From contig JAUYTU010000038.1 of NCBI GenBank assembly GCA_030694975.1, forward strand, positions 1 to 49,672: a stretch of 49,672 bases of DNA, given 5' to 3'. Numbering within the stretch: position 1 is the stretch's first letter; each line of letters opens with the position of its first letter. Shown here in pieces: positions 6,987 to 17,123 of this stretch. The notes beneath the pieces were generated by a model that was not told the DNA's origin, did not search any database, and was given only the letters and a program-made list of their open reading frames with translations. A program made the position numbers and the translations under genes. This stretch comes from Erysipelotrichaceae bacterium. GTDB lineage: Bacteria; Bacillota_I; Bacilli_A; Erysipelotrichales; Erysipelotrichaceae.

Positions 6987-9900
6987 AGTTTCGCTTATTT
7001 GTACAAAAAAGATCGGATATTGACTCGCATTCGGCTTCGCTAAGTGATAGCGTCCGACAACAGTTGATGATTGATGCCAATGTAATCATAATCAACGGTT
7101 ATGACATTGACGAACTTGATGAGAACTATTGGGATGATGCGATTGCCCGCGTGTTCAGTGAACCGATGACCGACATGGTCTATTTAAGACTTCCGAAGGT
7201 TGTAGGAACAGTCATTGTTAAGGAACCATTGCCAGGCCAATATGATCAGCGGGCAGACAGTGCTCAACAATGCTTACGATTGCTCGATGGTGATACGTCG
7301 GCTACGGTTAGCACTTTTGAAGTTGCCATGTTTGATACGGAGTTGAGTGATGAGGAATGTTCCTCATTTATTCACTACTGGATCAACCCGATTGAATCAC
7401 GCCAAAAAGACTTGGATATCGACGTTGAGATTGAAGAACGGGAAAGTGATGAAGGGGAGATTCGCGGATTCTGTGCGTATGATGATGAGCAGTTGAAACA
7501 ATTCCTTGTGGATCAACAAGCCGCCATGTCCTTTGAAGATATAAAACTCATCCAACGTTTCTTTACAGAGAATGAAAACCGAAATCCAACGCGCACCGAA
7601 TTCAAAGTGCTCGACACCTATTGGTCCGATCATTGTCGTCATACGACCTTTGAGACCGTCCTTGATGAAATCATCATTGAAGATGGATCGTTGAAATCAT
7701 CGATTGAAGAATCACTGATTTTCTATGGGAATTTAAAAATTGCAACCCATCGGGAAAACCGACCGGACACGCTGATGGAAATTGCCACGATCTTTGCGAA
7801 AGCACTGAATGATTCACGGGTTGAGATAAGTGATGAAATCAATGCCTGTTCGGTTAAAATCAATATTGATACAGAGAACGGGGATGAAGAGTGGTTATTA
7901 CAATTTAAAAACGAAACCCACAATCATCCCACCGAGATTGAACCCTATGGAGGTGCTTCCACGTGTATCGGTGGTGCCATTCGAGATCCCTTAAGCGGAC
8001 GCGCTTACGTTTATCAGGCCATGCGCATGAGCGGCTGTGGCAATGTCAAAGAAGAAATCTCAGAAACGATGCCGGATAAATTACCGCAACGCGTGATCGC
8101 ACTCAAAGCAACCGCCGGTAACAGCGGTTATGGCAATCAGATCGGTGTTGCGACCACAACCGTTAAGGAAATCTATCATCCGCGTTATGTCGCAAAACAT
8201 TTGGAATTAGGGGCGGTGGTCGGAGCGGTAAAAGCGAATCACGTTCGACGATTGAAACCCAGTGCCGGAGATGTCATCGTATTGGTGGGTGGCAGAACCG
8301 GTAGAGATGGGATTGGCGGGGCCACCGGCTCATCCATTGAACATGACAGTTCGAGCTTACTGACATGTGCCGCCCAAGTACAAAAGGGCAATGCGGTGGA
8401 AGAACGTAAAATTCAACGACTCTTTCGCAATCCGGAAGTGAGTTTATTAATTAAAAAGTGCAATGACTTTGGGGCGGGTGGTGTCAGTGTCGCTATCGGC
8501 GAACTTGCGGATGGATTATTCATTGATTTGTCGGCCGTACCTACGAAATATATCGGACTCAATGCGACCGAACTGGCCATTAGTGAAAGTCAGGAACGCA
8601 TGGCGGTGGTGCTTGATCCCAAGGATGTTGAACAATTCCTTAACTTTGCTCGACAAGAGAACCTTGAGGCAACCGTGGTTGCGAAAGTCACGGAAAGTAA
8701 GCGTTTGATGATGAAATATCAAGATTCGGTGGTTGTTGATCTTGATCGCAAGCTGATTGATACGCATGGCGTCCGACAACATGCAAAAGTGCGGATAGCT
8801 GCGGATTATTCGCCATCTTCAGGTGAGACTTTTGATAAAGATTGGGCACTAACTCATATCTCATCACTTAATGTCTGTTCTCAAAAAGGATTGATTGAAC
8901 GATTTGACTCCACGATCAACGCACTAACTGTGCTTGCTCCTTTGGGAGGGAAGTACCAACTGACTCCTAGTGAGGGAAGTGTGTCGAAGATACCTGTACT
9001 GAAAGGTAATACCTCGGTGGCCTCGATCTTAACCTATGGATTCAACCCACAGCTAAGCGAAAAGAATATGTTTGTCAGTGCGCAAGGTGCCGTATTGGAA
9101 AGTATTGCGAAAGTGCTGGCCTTAGGGGGCAATGTCAACGATATTTACTTTTCTTTTCAAGAATACGTCCCGAAACTGAAGAATGAGGTTCAGTGGGGTG
9201 AGGTTACCGGAGCTCTGCTTGGCGCCTTGAGTGTTCAAAAAACCTTCGGCCGACCGGCCATCGGCGGTAAGGACAGTATGTCCGGCTCTTTCAAACATCT
9301 GGACGTATTGCCGACGTTGGTGAGTTTCGCTTGTGCGACCACAACCGTTAAGAATGTGATATCAAGTGAAGCGAAGATGAAGGGAAACCGACTGTACCTG
9401 ATTAAGGTGAATCGGTTAAGTGATGGAAGCTTTGATCTGAATGATGCCAAAATCAAGTATCGTGAGTTTGAGCAAGCGAAACGTTTGGGATCAATTGTCA
9501 GTGCTTCAGTTGTCAAAGAATCGCTGTTTGCTTCGATCGTGATTATGTTAATGGGCAACGGCTTAGGGGTCACGGTCGATACACAGTTATCCTTGAGTGA
9601 CAATTATATCGGCAGTCTGCTGGTTGAGCGTAATGTTCCTCAACCCGATTGGATTGAGATCGGTATCATCAATGATGATTATGCATTTAACGGAATCAAA
9701 CTTGATCGTGATGAAGTGAAAAGAGCTTATCTGGGTGGACTTGAATTTCTATATCCGATTCATCATGTAAATGATAATACGGATGTTACCTTACCTTGCA
9801 TCGGCTATCCGATCGAGACATATCCGTATGCGGCTGTTGACGAGGTGCACGTGGTCATACCGGTATTTCCGGGAACTAACTGTGAAATCGATACAGCGCG

Positions 9901-10639
9901 AGCCTTTGAGAAAGCGGGAGGTACCGTTGATTATGCTCTTATCCGCAATCTGAGTAAGGAAGATTTATCTCAGTCAATGGATCATTTGGTGAGTTTATTG
10001 GATCAAGCGCACATTCTGGCATTGCCCGGAGGATTCTCCATGGGCGATGAACCGGATGGCAGTGCCAAGTTTATTGTCAATATCCTGAAAAACGAGAAGG
10101 TCAAAGCCGCTGTTGAGAGACTGCTCGTTCGAAAAGGTTTGATTATCGGCATATGCAACGGCTTTCAGGCATTGATCAAATGTGGATTGTTACCGTATGG
10201 AAAGATCATGGATTTAACCTTTGAAGATGCGACACTGACAAGCAATGCGATCGGCCGACATATCAGTACGATCGCTACGACCCGATTGGTCTGTGATGGC
10301 TCGCCATGGCTTAAGGATATCGGGGAAGATATTATAAAAGTTCCTTTCAGTCATGGGGAAGGTCGTTTGTTGGCAAGTGAACAACTCGTTCAACAGTGGA
10401 TTGAATATGGTCAGATAGCTTTTCAGATGTGTGATGACGAAGGTAAGTCAACCATGGATCCAAGTGTTAATCTCAATGGTTCGGTCATGGCGATTGAAGG
10501 ACTCATCTCACCGTGCGGACAGATTTTGGGTAAAATGGGACACACCGAACGCATCGATTTGGACTTATATAAGAATGTTCCGGGGATAAGAGAGATTCCA
10601 TTGTTTAAAAATGGGATCAACTACTTCAGAAAAAGGTGA
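6983..10639 (+). CDS. purL: Phosphoribosylformylglycinamidine synthase, single-chain form
   Basis: This large FGAM synthase uses glutamine and ATP to amidate FGAR. One chain of 1218 residues combines a PurS-like N-terminus, two PurL halves and a C-terminal class I glutaminase. Visible landmarks are DTYWSDHCRH and HNHPTEIEPYGGA in the first half, and GGKDSMSG in the second. The glutaminase shows FPGTNCEIDTA, LPGGFSMGDE, GICNGFQ with the nucleophile at about C1058, and PFSHGEGR. The length fits the clostridial-type family rather than the Bacillus split PurS/PurQ/PurL. An in-frame TTG at 6968 is rejected because the ATG at 6983 has GGAGG eight bases upstream and overlaps the purK stop. Confidence 0.96.
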   Translation: MKFRLFVQKRSDIDSHSASLSDSVRQQLMIDANVIIINGYDIDELDENYWDDAIARVFSEPMTDMVYLRLPKVVGTVIVKEPLPGQYDQRADSAQQCLRLLDGDTSATVSTFEVAMFDTELSDEECSSFIHYWINPIESRQKDLDIDVEIEERESDEGEIRGFCAYDDEQLKQFLVDQQAAMSFEDIKLIQRFFTENENRNPTRTEFKVLDTYWSDHCRHTTFETVLDEIIIEDGSLKSSIEESLIFYGNLKIATHRENRPDTLMEIATIFAKALNDSRVEISDEINACSVKINIDTENGDEEWLLQFKNETHNHPTEIEPYGGASTCIGGAIRDPLSGRAYVYQAMRMSGCGNVKEEISETMPDKLPQRVIALKATAGNSGYGNQIGVATTTVKEIYHPRYVAKHLELGAVVGAVKANHVRRLKPSAGDVIVLVGGRTGRDGIGGATGSSIEHDSSSLLTCAAQVQKGNAVEERKIQRLFRNPEVSLLIKKCNDFGAGGVSVAIGELADGLFIDLSAVPTKYIGLNATELAISESQERMAVVLDPKDVEQFLNFARQENLEATVVAKVTESKRLMMKYQDSVVVDLDRKLIDTHGVRQHAKVRIAADYSPSSGETFDKDWALTHISSLNVCSQKGLIERFDSTINALTVLAPLGGKYQLTPSEGSVSKIPVLKGNTSVASILTYGFNPQLSEKNMFVSAQGAVLESIAKVLALGGNVNDIYFSFQEYVPKLKNEVQWGEVTGALLGALSVQKTFGRPAIGGKDSMSGSFKHLDVLPTLVSFACATTTVKNVISSEAKMKGNRLYLIKVNRLSDGSFDLNDAKIKYREFEQAKRLGSIVSASVVKESLFASIVIMLMGNGLGVTVDTQLSLSDNYIGSLLVERNVPQPDWIEIGIINDDYAFNGIKLDRDEVKRAYLGGLEFLYPIHHVNDNTDVTLPCIGYPIETYPYAAVDEVHVVIPVFPGTNCEIDTARAFEKAGGTVDYALIRNLSKEDLSQSMDHLVSLLDQAHILALPGGFSMGDEPDGSAKFIVNILKNEKVKAAVERLLVRKGLIIGICNGFQALIKCGLLPYGKIMDLTFEDATLTSNAIGRHISTIATTRLVCDGSPWLKDIGEDIIKVPFSHGEGRLLASEQLVQQWIEYGQIAFQMCDDEGKSTMDPSVNLNGSVMAIEGLISPCGQILGKMGHTERIDLDLYKNVPGIREIPLFKNGINYFRKR

Positions 10640-10644
10640 AAAAT

Positions 10645-11364
10645 ATGGAAAAGAAACAAATGATTTATGAAGGTAAGGCCAAACAGTTGTATACTTGTGA
10701 TAGAGATGATGTCTATGTGATGCGCTTCAAAGACGATGCGACCGCATTCAATGGCATCAAAAAAGCCCAAATCACCAACAAAGGTGCCTTAAACAATCAA
10801 ATATCGACGATATTGTTCCATCAGCTTCATCGCCATGGAATCAAAACTCATTACATCGAAACGCTCAACGATCGCGAACAACTGTGTTACAAGGTCGAGA
10901 TTTTTCCGTTGGAAGTCATCGTACGCAATATCATCGCCGGATCGATGGCTAAGCGCTTGGACATTGAGGAAGGAACACCGTCCTCAAAACCGATTTATGA
11001 ACTGTGCTACAAAAATGATGAATTGGGCGATCCGTTGATCAACGAAGATCATGCGATGGCTTTGGGATTTATAACTGAAGTAGAACTTCGCACGATCAAA
11101 GAAACGACATTGGCAATCAATCAATTGTTAATATCTTTGTTTGATCGCATCGGCATTACTTTGGTCGACTTTAAAATCGAATTTGGCAAACTGCCGGATG
11201 GGACTGTGATACTTGCGGATGAAATCTCGCCGGACTCCTGTCGTCTGTGGGATAAGATTACCGGTAAGAAACTGGATAAAGATCGCTTCCGCCGAGATTT
11301 GGGAAATGTCGAGGATGCTTATCAAGAAATTTTCAACCGCCTCCATGAGGTTTATCATGACTGA
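10645..11364 (+). CDS. purC: Phosphoribosylaminoimidazole-succinocarboxamide (SAICAR) synthase
   Basis: PurC joins CAIR and aspartate with ATP to form SAICAR. The 239-residue protein is of typical bacterial length. It has the N-terminal YEGKAKQLY, a central EVIVRNIIAGS and the C-terminal DEISPDSCRLW, all characteristic. A GTG at 10636 overlaps the purL stop, but the ATG at 10645 is preferred because AGGTGA lies six bases before it. The 3' end overlaps the purF start by eight bases. Confidence 0.96.
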   Translation: MEKKQMIYEGKAKQLYTCDRDDVYVMRFKDDATAFNGIKKAQITNKGALNNQISTILFHQLHRHGIKTHYIETLNDREQLCYKVEIFPLEVIVRNIIAGSMAKRLDIEEGTPSSKPIYELCYKNDELGDPLINEDHAMALGFITEVELRTIKETTLAINQLLISLFDRIGITLVDFKIEFGKLPDGTVILADEISPDSCRLWDKITGKKLDKDRFRRDLGNVEDAYQEIFNRLHEVYHD

Positions 11365-12763
11365 AAGGATGTTTGATCGTGAATTGCATGAGGAATGCGG
11401 GGTCTTCGGTGTTTTCAATATCCATGACGCCGCCGAACTGACGTATTATGGTTTGCATGCCTTGCAACATCGCGGTCAGGAAGGTGCGGGAATCGTGGTC
11501 AGTGATGAAACCCGGTTGCTCGGCGTTAAAAACGAAGGCAATGTCCGCTTCGTATTTCCGGAGAATGTTCTCAAAAAACTGACTGGTCAACATGCGATTG
11601 GTCATGTGCGCTATTCAACCACCGGGGGCGGGGGATTGCTTAATGTACAGCCCTTCCTCTTTCGCCATGGCAGCGGCGATTTCGCCCTTTGTCACAATGG
11701 CAACATCGTCAATTCCAAACAACTTAAAAACCGATTGGAGCGTAATGGCAGTATCTTTCAGAGCTCATCGGATTCCGAAATATTGGCTCATTTGATTCAA
11801 AGGGAAACCCGTAAAGACCGTTTGGACGCCATCAAGGAAGCATTGATCTATTTAGAAGGTGCCTTCGCCTTTCTGTTGTTAACCAAAGATAAACTGTATG
11901 CGATGCGTGATAAACACGGATTACGCCCACTTTCCATCGGAAAGTTCAATGGCGGGTATGTGATTGCCAGTGAAACGTGTGCGTTGGATGCGGTTGGGGC
12001 AACCTTTATTAAAGATGTACAACCCGGAGAAATCGTGATAATCGATAAACATGGAATAACTTATGATAGTTATACGCCGGATACAGAAGAGAAGATATGT
12101 GCCATGGAGTATATTTATTTCTCTCGTCCGGACAGTGATTTGCTTGGGCTTAATGTCCATCGCTCGCGTAAGGCGTGTGGACGAATTCTTGCCAAAGAAG
12201 CACCGGTGGAAGCGGATATTGTCATTGGTGTTCCGGATTCTTCGTTATCGGCGGCCAGTGGGTATGCGGAGGCCAGCGGAATTCCCTATGAGATGGGTTT
12301 AATTAAGAATAAGTACAGCGGAAGGACCTTTATCGAACCTTCCCAAGCACTGAGAGAAAAAGGAGTTAAGATGAAATTAGCGCCGGTTCGCAGTGTTATT
12401 GCGGGACAACGGGTTATTTTGATTGATGATTCCATTGTGCGTGGAACGACGTCGATGAAAATCGTTTCGATGCTTAAGGACATGGGAGCTAAGGAAGTGC
12501 ATATGCGCATTGCCTCACCCCCGATTATTGCGCCATGTTTCTACGGTGTGGATACTTCGACGATTGAAGAGTTGATCAGTGCGACCAACTCAATTGAAGC
12601 ATTGAGACAACTGATTGGTGCGGATAGCCTGGCTTTTTTATCGATGGACGGACTCAGTGAAGCGTTGGGACATCGCAGTTTCTGTCATGCCTGTTTTACC
12701 AAGGAATATCCGACGCATTTGTATGACGATATCAAGGAAGCCAATAAGGACGGAAAGTTCTAG
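11357..12763 (+). CDS. purF: Amidophosphoribosyltransferase (glutamine PRPP amidotransferase), Fe-S type
   Basis: PurF makes phosphoribosylamine from PRPP and glutamine, the first committed purine step. From the chosen start the protein has 468 residues. The catalytic cysteine is C14 (EECGVFGV), so a 13-residue propeptide must be removed, as in the Bacillus enzyme. Four cysteines in the matching places (CAMEYIYFSRPDS, PCFYGVD and CHAC near the C-terminus) indicate a 4Fe-4S cluster, which in Bacillus makes the enzyme oxygen-labile. The PRPP-binding loop is VILIDDSIVRGTTS. The frame is open much further upstream inside purC, but ATG 11357 has ATGAGG at the right distance and the expected propeptide length. 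Confidence 0.95.
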   Translation: MTERMFDRELHEECGVFGVFNIHDAAELTYYGLHALQHRGQEGAGIVVSDETRLLGVKNEGNVRFVFPENVLKKLTGQHAIGHVRYSTTGGGGLLNVQPFLFRHGSGDFALCHNGNIVNSKQLKNRLERNGSIFQSSSDSEILAHLIQRETRKDRLDAIKEALIYLEGAFAFLLLTKDKLYAMRDKHGLRPLSIGKFNGGYVIASETCALDAVGATFIKDVQPGEIVIIDKHGITYDSYTPDTEEKICAMEYIYFSRPDSDLLGLNVHRSRKACGRILAKEAPVEADIVIGVPDSSLSAASGYAEASGIPYEMGLIKNKYSGRTFIEPSQALREKGVKMKLAPVRSVIAGQRVILIDDSIVRGTTSMKIVSMLKDMGAKEVHMRIASPPIIAPCFYGVDTSTIEELISATNSIEALRQLIGADSLAFLSMDGLSEALGHRSFCHACFTKEYPTHLYDDIKEANKDGKF

Positions 12764-12773
12764 GAGGATAGTT

Positions 12774-13793
12774 ATGAGTGAACATTATGCAAAATCAGGG
12801 GTAAATCTTCATGCAGGGTATGAATCTGTCAAGCGGATCCGTACTCATATAGAGCGTACGCGACGATTGGGAATGATGGACAACATCGGATCGTTTGGCG
12901 GTCTGTTTGATTTGACGCGTCTCAATGTTTCGGAGCCGGTGTTAGTCAGTGGGACCGATGGGGTCGGAACTAAACTTAAAATTGCTTTTATGACCGGTAA
13001 GCACGATACGATAGGCATCGATGCGGTGGCCATGTGTGTCAATGATATTTTGGCTCAAGGAGCTCAGCCGTTATTCTTTTTGGACTATATCGCCATCGGA
13101 AAAAACAATCCGGAAACGGTTGAGGCGATTGTCAAAGGGGTTGCGGATGGGTGTGTCAGTGCGAACTGTGCACTGATTGGCGGGGAAACCGCTGAGATGC
13201 CCGATATGTATACGTTGGGAGAATATGATATTGCCGGTTTCTGTGTGGGTGTCGCTGATAAAAGTAAGCTGATATTACCCAGTCACGTCAATGTCGGAGA
13301 TGTAATTATCGGACTTGCCAGTTCAGGACTTCATTCCAATGGTTTCAGTCTGGTGAGGAAGATCTTATTCAAAGATCATTCACTTGATCATATGATGAAA
13401 TTCGGGGAAGTTACACTTGGGGAAGCCCTGTTAACGCCGACGCGCATTTATGTGCGTGCCGTACTTCCATTGATTCAGGAATGTAAGATTCACGGTATTG
13501 CTCATATTACGGGGGGTGGGTTTATTGAAAACGCTCCACGATGCATTCAGGATGAGCAAGGTATTCTCATTCATAAAGGAACATGGCCGATTCAACCGAT
13601 TTTCACCTATTTAGCGGATTTAGGACGTATCCCGGAAGATCAGCTGTATCAAGTGTTCAATATGGGTATTGGGATGATGTTGATCGTTGATCCGAAGGAT
13701 GTTGAGGAAGTACTTAATTATCTTAAATCTCACCATGAACATCCCTATGTTATCGGTGAGGTAACTGATACTCCGGGGGTCGTTATTCGATGA
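12774..13793 (+). CDS. purM: Phosphoribosylformylglycinamidine cyclo-ligase (AIR synthase)
   Basis: PurM closes the imidazole ring, turning FGAM into AIR with ATP. The 339-residue protein has GTDGVGTKLK at 60-69, CVNDILAQGAQPLFFLDY, the GGETAEMPDMY segment and HITGGGF, all standard for the family. The frame is open upstream within purF, but ATG 12774 follows GGAGGATA and gives the normal N-terminus (YAKSGVNLHAGYESV). The 10-base gap after purF is one of the few real gaps in the operon. Confidence 0.96.
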   Translation: MSEHYAKSGVNLHAGYESVKRIRTHIERTRRLGMMDNIGSFGGLFDLTRLNVSEPVLVSGTDGVGTKLKIAFMTGKHDTIGIDAVAMCVNDILAQGAQPLFFLDYIAIGKNNPETVEAIVKGVADGCVSANCALIGGETAEMPDMYTLGEYDIAGFCVGVADKSKLILPSHVNVGDVIIGLASSGLHSNGFSLVRKILFKDHSLDHMMKFGEVTLGEALLTPTRIYVRAVLPLIQECKIHGIAHITGGGFIENAPRCIQDEQGILIHKGTWPIQPIFTYLADLGRIPEDQLYQVFNMGIGMMLIVDPKDVEEVLNYLKSHHEHPYVIGEVTDTPGVVIR

Positions 13794-14362
13794 AGAATAT
13801 TGTTATTTTTGCCTCAGGTTTCGGTTCGAATTTTCAGGCAATGATTGATGCGATCAAGCATGGGAAGTTGCATGCAACGATTGTCGGACTTATTTGTGAT
13901 CGGTCCGGTGCGTATGCGATTGAACGCGCCAGAATTAACGGTATTCCGGTTGCACTGTTTGAGCGCAGTGCTTCGCCCTCAAAAGTTGAGATGGACAAGG
14001 CTATATTGAATCAGTGTCAGGGTTGGCAAGCGGACTGGCTTGTCTTAGCCGGATATATGCGCTTACTTTCACCGATGTTAATTCAGGCGTATCCGCGTCA
14101 TATCGTTAATATTCATCCGTCGTTGTTACCGAAGTATCGCGGATTGGATGCGGTGGGTCAGGCATTGAATCAAAAAGATTCGATTTATGGGTTGACCATC
14201 CATTATGTGGATGAGGGGATGGATACCGGGGAAATCATTGTACAAGTCCCGTTTGAAACCGATCAGTTGGATCGTGATCATATTGAAAAACGTTTACACC
14301 AGTTGGAACATCAGACGTATCCGGCGGTGATCAATAAGTTGATAGTGGAGGAATCGGTATGA
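13790..14362 (+). CDS. purN: Phosphoribosylglycinamide formyltransferase
   Basis: PurN transfers a formyl group from 10-formyltetrahydrofolate to GAR. The 190-residue protein has the expected length. The N-terminal FASGFGSNFQA binds phosphoribose. N107 and H109 in NIHPSLLP, together with D145, match the catalytic triad. After NIHPSLLP it reads KYRG rather than the more common aromatic-proline-glycine. Four-base ATGA overlaps with purM and purH make it translationally coupled on both sides. Confidence 0.95.
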   Translation: MKNIVIFASGFGSNFQAMIDAIKHGKLHATIVGLICDRSGAYAIERARINGIPVALFERSASPSKVEMDKAILNQCQGWQADWLVLAGYMRLLSPMLIQAYPRHIVNIHPSLLPKYRGLDAVGQALNQKDSIYGLTIHYVDEGMDTGEIIVQVPFETDQLDRDHIEKRLHQLEHQTYPAVINKLIVEESV

Positions 14363-15882
14363 GGCGTGCGTTGATCAGTGTAAGTGATAAAACCGGAATT
14401 GTCGAAATTGCGAAAGAGCTTATAGAACTTGGGATTGAAATCATTTCGACCGGAGGAACGTATAAACTACTTAGCGATGCGGGAATATCCGTATTACCGA
14501 TCGAAGAAGTCACCCACTTTCCGGAAATGTTGGATGGCCGAGTAAAGACGTTGCATCCGATGATTCATGGGGGGCTTTTGTTTCGGCGAAATGATAAAAA
14601 TCATGTCGAAGCAACAAAAAAGCATCATATATTACCAATAGATTTTGTCATTGTAAACCTATATCCTTTTGTGGAGACGATTAAGAAAGAGAATTGTTCA
14701 ATTGAACATGCCATTGAAAATATTGATATCGGCGGACCGTCGATGTTGCGTTCAGCCGCTAAGAATCATGCGGATGTGACGGTCATTTGTGATTTGAAAG
14801 ACGCCGTTGAGATGATTCGTCAGTTAAAAGAAGATGGTGAGACATCGCTGGATTTTCGGCGTTTCTTAGCTGCGAAAGTTTTTCGTTTAACCGCCGCATA
14901 CGATGCGATGATTGCGGAGTACTTAACGGAAGAGGACTTTCCGGAAAGAATCATACATACCTATACGAAGGTTGCGGATTTGCGATATGGGGAGAATCCT
15001 CATCAAAAGGCAGCTTTCTATCAGACAAACCTTCAAGAACCCAATTCACTTTCCACGTGTAATCAGTTACAAGGTAAAGAATTGTCCTATAATAATATTC
15101 AAGATGCCAATGCGGCACTTGCGATTTTAAGTGAGTTTGATGCGCCATGTTGTGTGGCGGTCAAACATACCAATCCCTGCGGTGTCGCAATCGCAGATAA
15201 TCTTGTTTTGGCTTGGCAAAAAGCGTATCAAGCCGATCCGGTCAGTATTTTTGGCGGTATCGTGGCGTTTAACGGCGAAGTTGATGCGACGATTGCTAAG
15301 GGACTGTCGGAACTGTTTTTGGAGGTTATCCTGGCTCCGAAATATTCATTAGACGCGCTGGATATTCTGAGTACGAAGAAGAATATGCGAGTTTTGGTGA
15401 CGAGCGAAGATTTTGATCGTCCAACCTCGATGACCTGTGCACGCGTTTCCGGAGGATTGTTGGTACAGACAACGGATTCGGTTGAGTTAGATAAAGAAGA
15501 TTGTAAGGTTGTGTGTGGAAACGTGGATGATTCGGATTGGGATGATTTGCTCTTTGGCGAAAAAGTGTGTAAACATGTTAAAAGCAATGCGATTGTTCTT
15601 GTGAAAGATGGTATGACGGTTGGAATTGGTGGCGGTCAGAGCAATCGGGTCGGTGCCGCGAAAATTGCGCTTGAACAAGCCGGGGATAAGGCGAGGGGAG
15701 CGATTCTTGCTTCGGATGCTTTCTTTCCGATGCCCGATACTGTCGAATTGGCCGCGCAATTTGGAGTAAAAGCGATCATTCAACCAGGGGGATCGATCAA
15801 AGATGAGCTTTCGATAGATTCGTGTAAGAAACATAAGATGACGATGGTGCTGACGGGTGTCCGGCACTTTAAACACGGATGA
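14359..15882 (+). CDS. purH: Bifunctional AICAR transformylase / IMP cyclohydrolase
   Basis: PurH performs the last two steps to IMP. The N-terminal cyclohydrolase part (about 1-195) has an MGS-like start (SVSDKTGIVEIAKEL) with a typical STGGTYKLL. The C-terminal transformylase has RYGENPHQKAAFY, KHTNPCG with the catalytic K-H pair, and the C-terminal GVRHFKH. At 507 residues it is close to the usual 510-530. The gene overlaps both purN and purD by four bases. Confidence 0.96.
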   Translation: MRRALISVSDKTGIVEIAKELIELGIEIISTGGTYKLLSDAGISVLPIEEVTHFPEMLDGRVKTLHPMIHGGLLFRRNDKNHVEATKKHHILPIDFVIVNLYPFVETIKKENCSIEHAIENIDIGGPSMLRSAAKNHADVTVICDLKDAVEMIRQLKEDGETSLDFRRFLAAKVFRLTAAYDAMIAEYLTEEDFPERIIHTYTKVADLRYGENPHQKAAFYQTNLQEPNSLSTCNQLQGKELSYNNIQDANAALAILSEFDAPCCVAVKHTNPCGVAIADNLVLAWQKAYQADPVSIFGGIVAFNGEVDATIAKGLSELFLEVILAPKYSLDALDILSTKKNMRVLVTSEDFDRPTSMTCARVSGGLLVQTTDSVELDKEDCKVVCGNVDDSDWDDLLFGEKVCKHVKSNAIVLVKDGMTVGIGGGQSNRVGAAKIALEQAGDKARGAILASDAFFPMPDTVELAAQFGVKAIIQPGGSIKDELSIDSCKKHKMTMVLTGVRHFKHG

Positions 15883-17123
15883 GGCGCATATTGATTGTGG
15901 GCAGTGGCGGACGTGAACATGCGTTGGCTAAGTGCTTCAAAAAAAGTCCGACCGTTGAAAAGGTTTTTGTTGCGCCGGGTAATGCGGGGATGGGGGATGT
16001 GGCGACCATAGTCCCGATTGGGGTTATGGATTTTGAAAATCTGATCAACTTTTCGAAGTATGAAAATATTGATTTGGTGTTTGTCGGACCGGAAGCACCG
16101 CTTTCGGCCGGTATAACCGATGCAATGAATCAGGCGGGTATCCGTGTGTTTGGTCCAAGCGCTAAAGCCGCGCAGTTGGAGGCGAGTAAGTCCTTTGCGA
16201 AGCAATTGATGAATCAGTACAATATTCCAACGGCGAAGCATGTGACGGTTTTTTCGAAGGTTGAGGCACTAAATTATCTAACCTCACATCCTGCGCCTAT
16301 TGTCATCAAAGCGGATGGTCTGATGGCCGGTAAAGGTGTGACGGTGGCGATGGATGATGAAACCGCAGTCGCTGCGGTTCATGATATATATCAGGATATA
16401 TCCTATGATCCTTTGGTCATTGAGGAGTTTTTGGAGGGGGAAGAATTTTCTTTGATGGCATTTGTGAATCATGAAAAGGTATTCCCTTTAGAAATAGCGC
16501 GGGATTATAAGCGCGCACATGATAACGATAAGGGTTTGAACACTGGGGGAATGGGAGCATTCTCTCCGGTGCCTTTTATTAAGGATGAGTGGGTACAAGA
16601 TGCCATGAATAACATCATGATTCCGATGGCCAAGGCCATGGTCGATCAGGGAATCCCGTTTACCGGCATGCTTTATGGGGGATGTATGGCGACCAAGGAT
16701 GGTGTTAAAACCATTGAGTTTAACGTGCGGTTTGGTGATCCGGAGGCCGAGGTCATCTTGGCGCGATTGCTTACACCGCTGGATCAGGTCGTATTGGATG
16801 TGATGGATGGTAAGGATGTTGAGCTGACATTTGATCCGCGTTTTGCGTTGGGTGTGGTGATGGCTTCGAGGGGTTATCCTCAGAGTTATGTTAAGAATAC
16901 GCCGATCAAAAACTTGGATAGTTTAGGTGTCGATGTGTGTCACATGGGCACCGATTGGGATGACGGTTGGGTAAATAAGGGCGGTCGCGTACTTTTTGTG
17001 ATGGATTTGGCGGAAACACTTGAAAAAGTTCGGGAAACCGTATATAAAGAAATTGCACGGATTGATGCGCCGGGATTGTTCTATCGCTCGGACATTGGTC
17101 AATGGAAGGAAGTACAGGTATGA
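15879..17123 (+). CDS. purD: Phosphoribosylamine-glycine ligase (GAR synthetase)
   Basis: PurD is an ATP-grasp ligase that couples phosphoribosylamine and glycine. The 414-residue chain begins with ILIVGSGGREHALA. The ATP-grasp core has KADGLMAGKGVTVA near 145-158 and LNTGGMGAFSPVP near 215-227. The metal/ATP site FNVRFGDPEAE lies near 285. It is complete and uncoupled from any fusion partner. It overlaps purH and purB by four bases each. Confidence 0.96.
   Translation: MRRILIVGSGGREHALAKCFKKSPTVEKVFVAPGNAGMGDVATIVPIGVMDFENLINFSKYENIDLVFVGPEAPLSAGITDAMNQAGIRVFGPSAKAAQLEASKSFAKQLMNQYNIPTAKHVTVFSKVEALNYLTSHPAPIVIKADGLMAGKGVTVAMDDETAVAAVHDIYQDISYDPLVIEEFLEGEEFSLMAFVNHEKVFPLEIARDYKRAHDNDKGLNTGGMGAFSPVPFIKDEWVQDAMNNIMIPMAKAMVDQGIPFTGMLYGGCMATKDGVKTIEFNVRFGDPEAEVILARLLTPLDQVVLDVMDGKDVELTFDPRFALGVVMASRGYPQSYVKNTPIKNLDSLGVDVCHMGTDWDDGWVNKGGRVLFVMDLAETLEKVRETVYKEIARIDAPGLFYRSDIGQWKEVQV

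Noticed and set aside
11213-11356. Long N-terminal extension of PurF inside purC
   Set aside because: It is a shadow of purC; the autocatalytic propeptide in the family is only about 10-15 residues before the Cys.
12615-12773. N-terminal extension of PurM overlapping purF
   Set aside because: The internal ATG at 12774 follows a GGAGGATA site and gives the family N-terminus.
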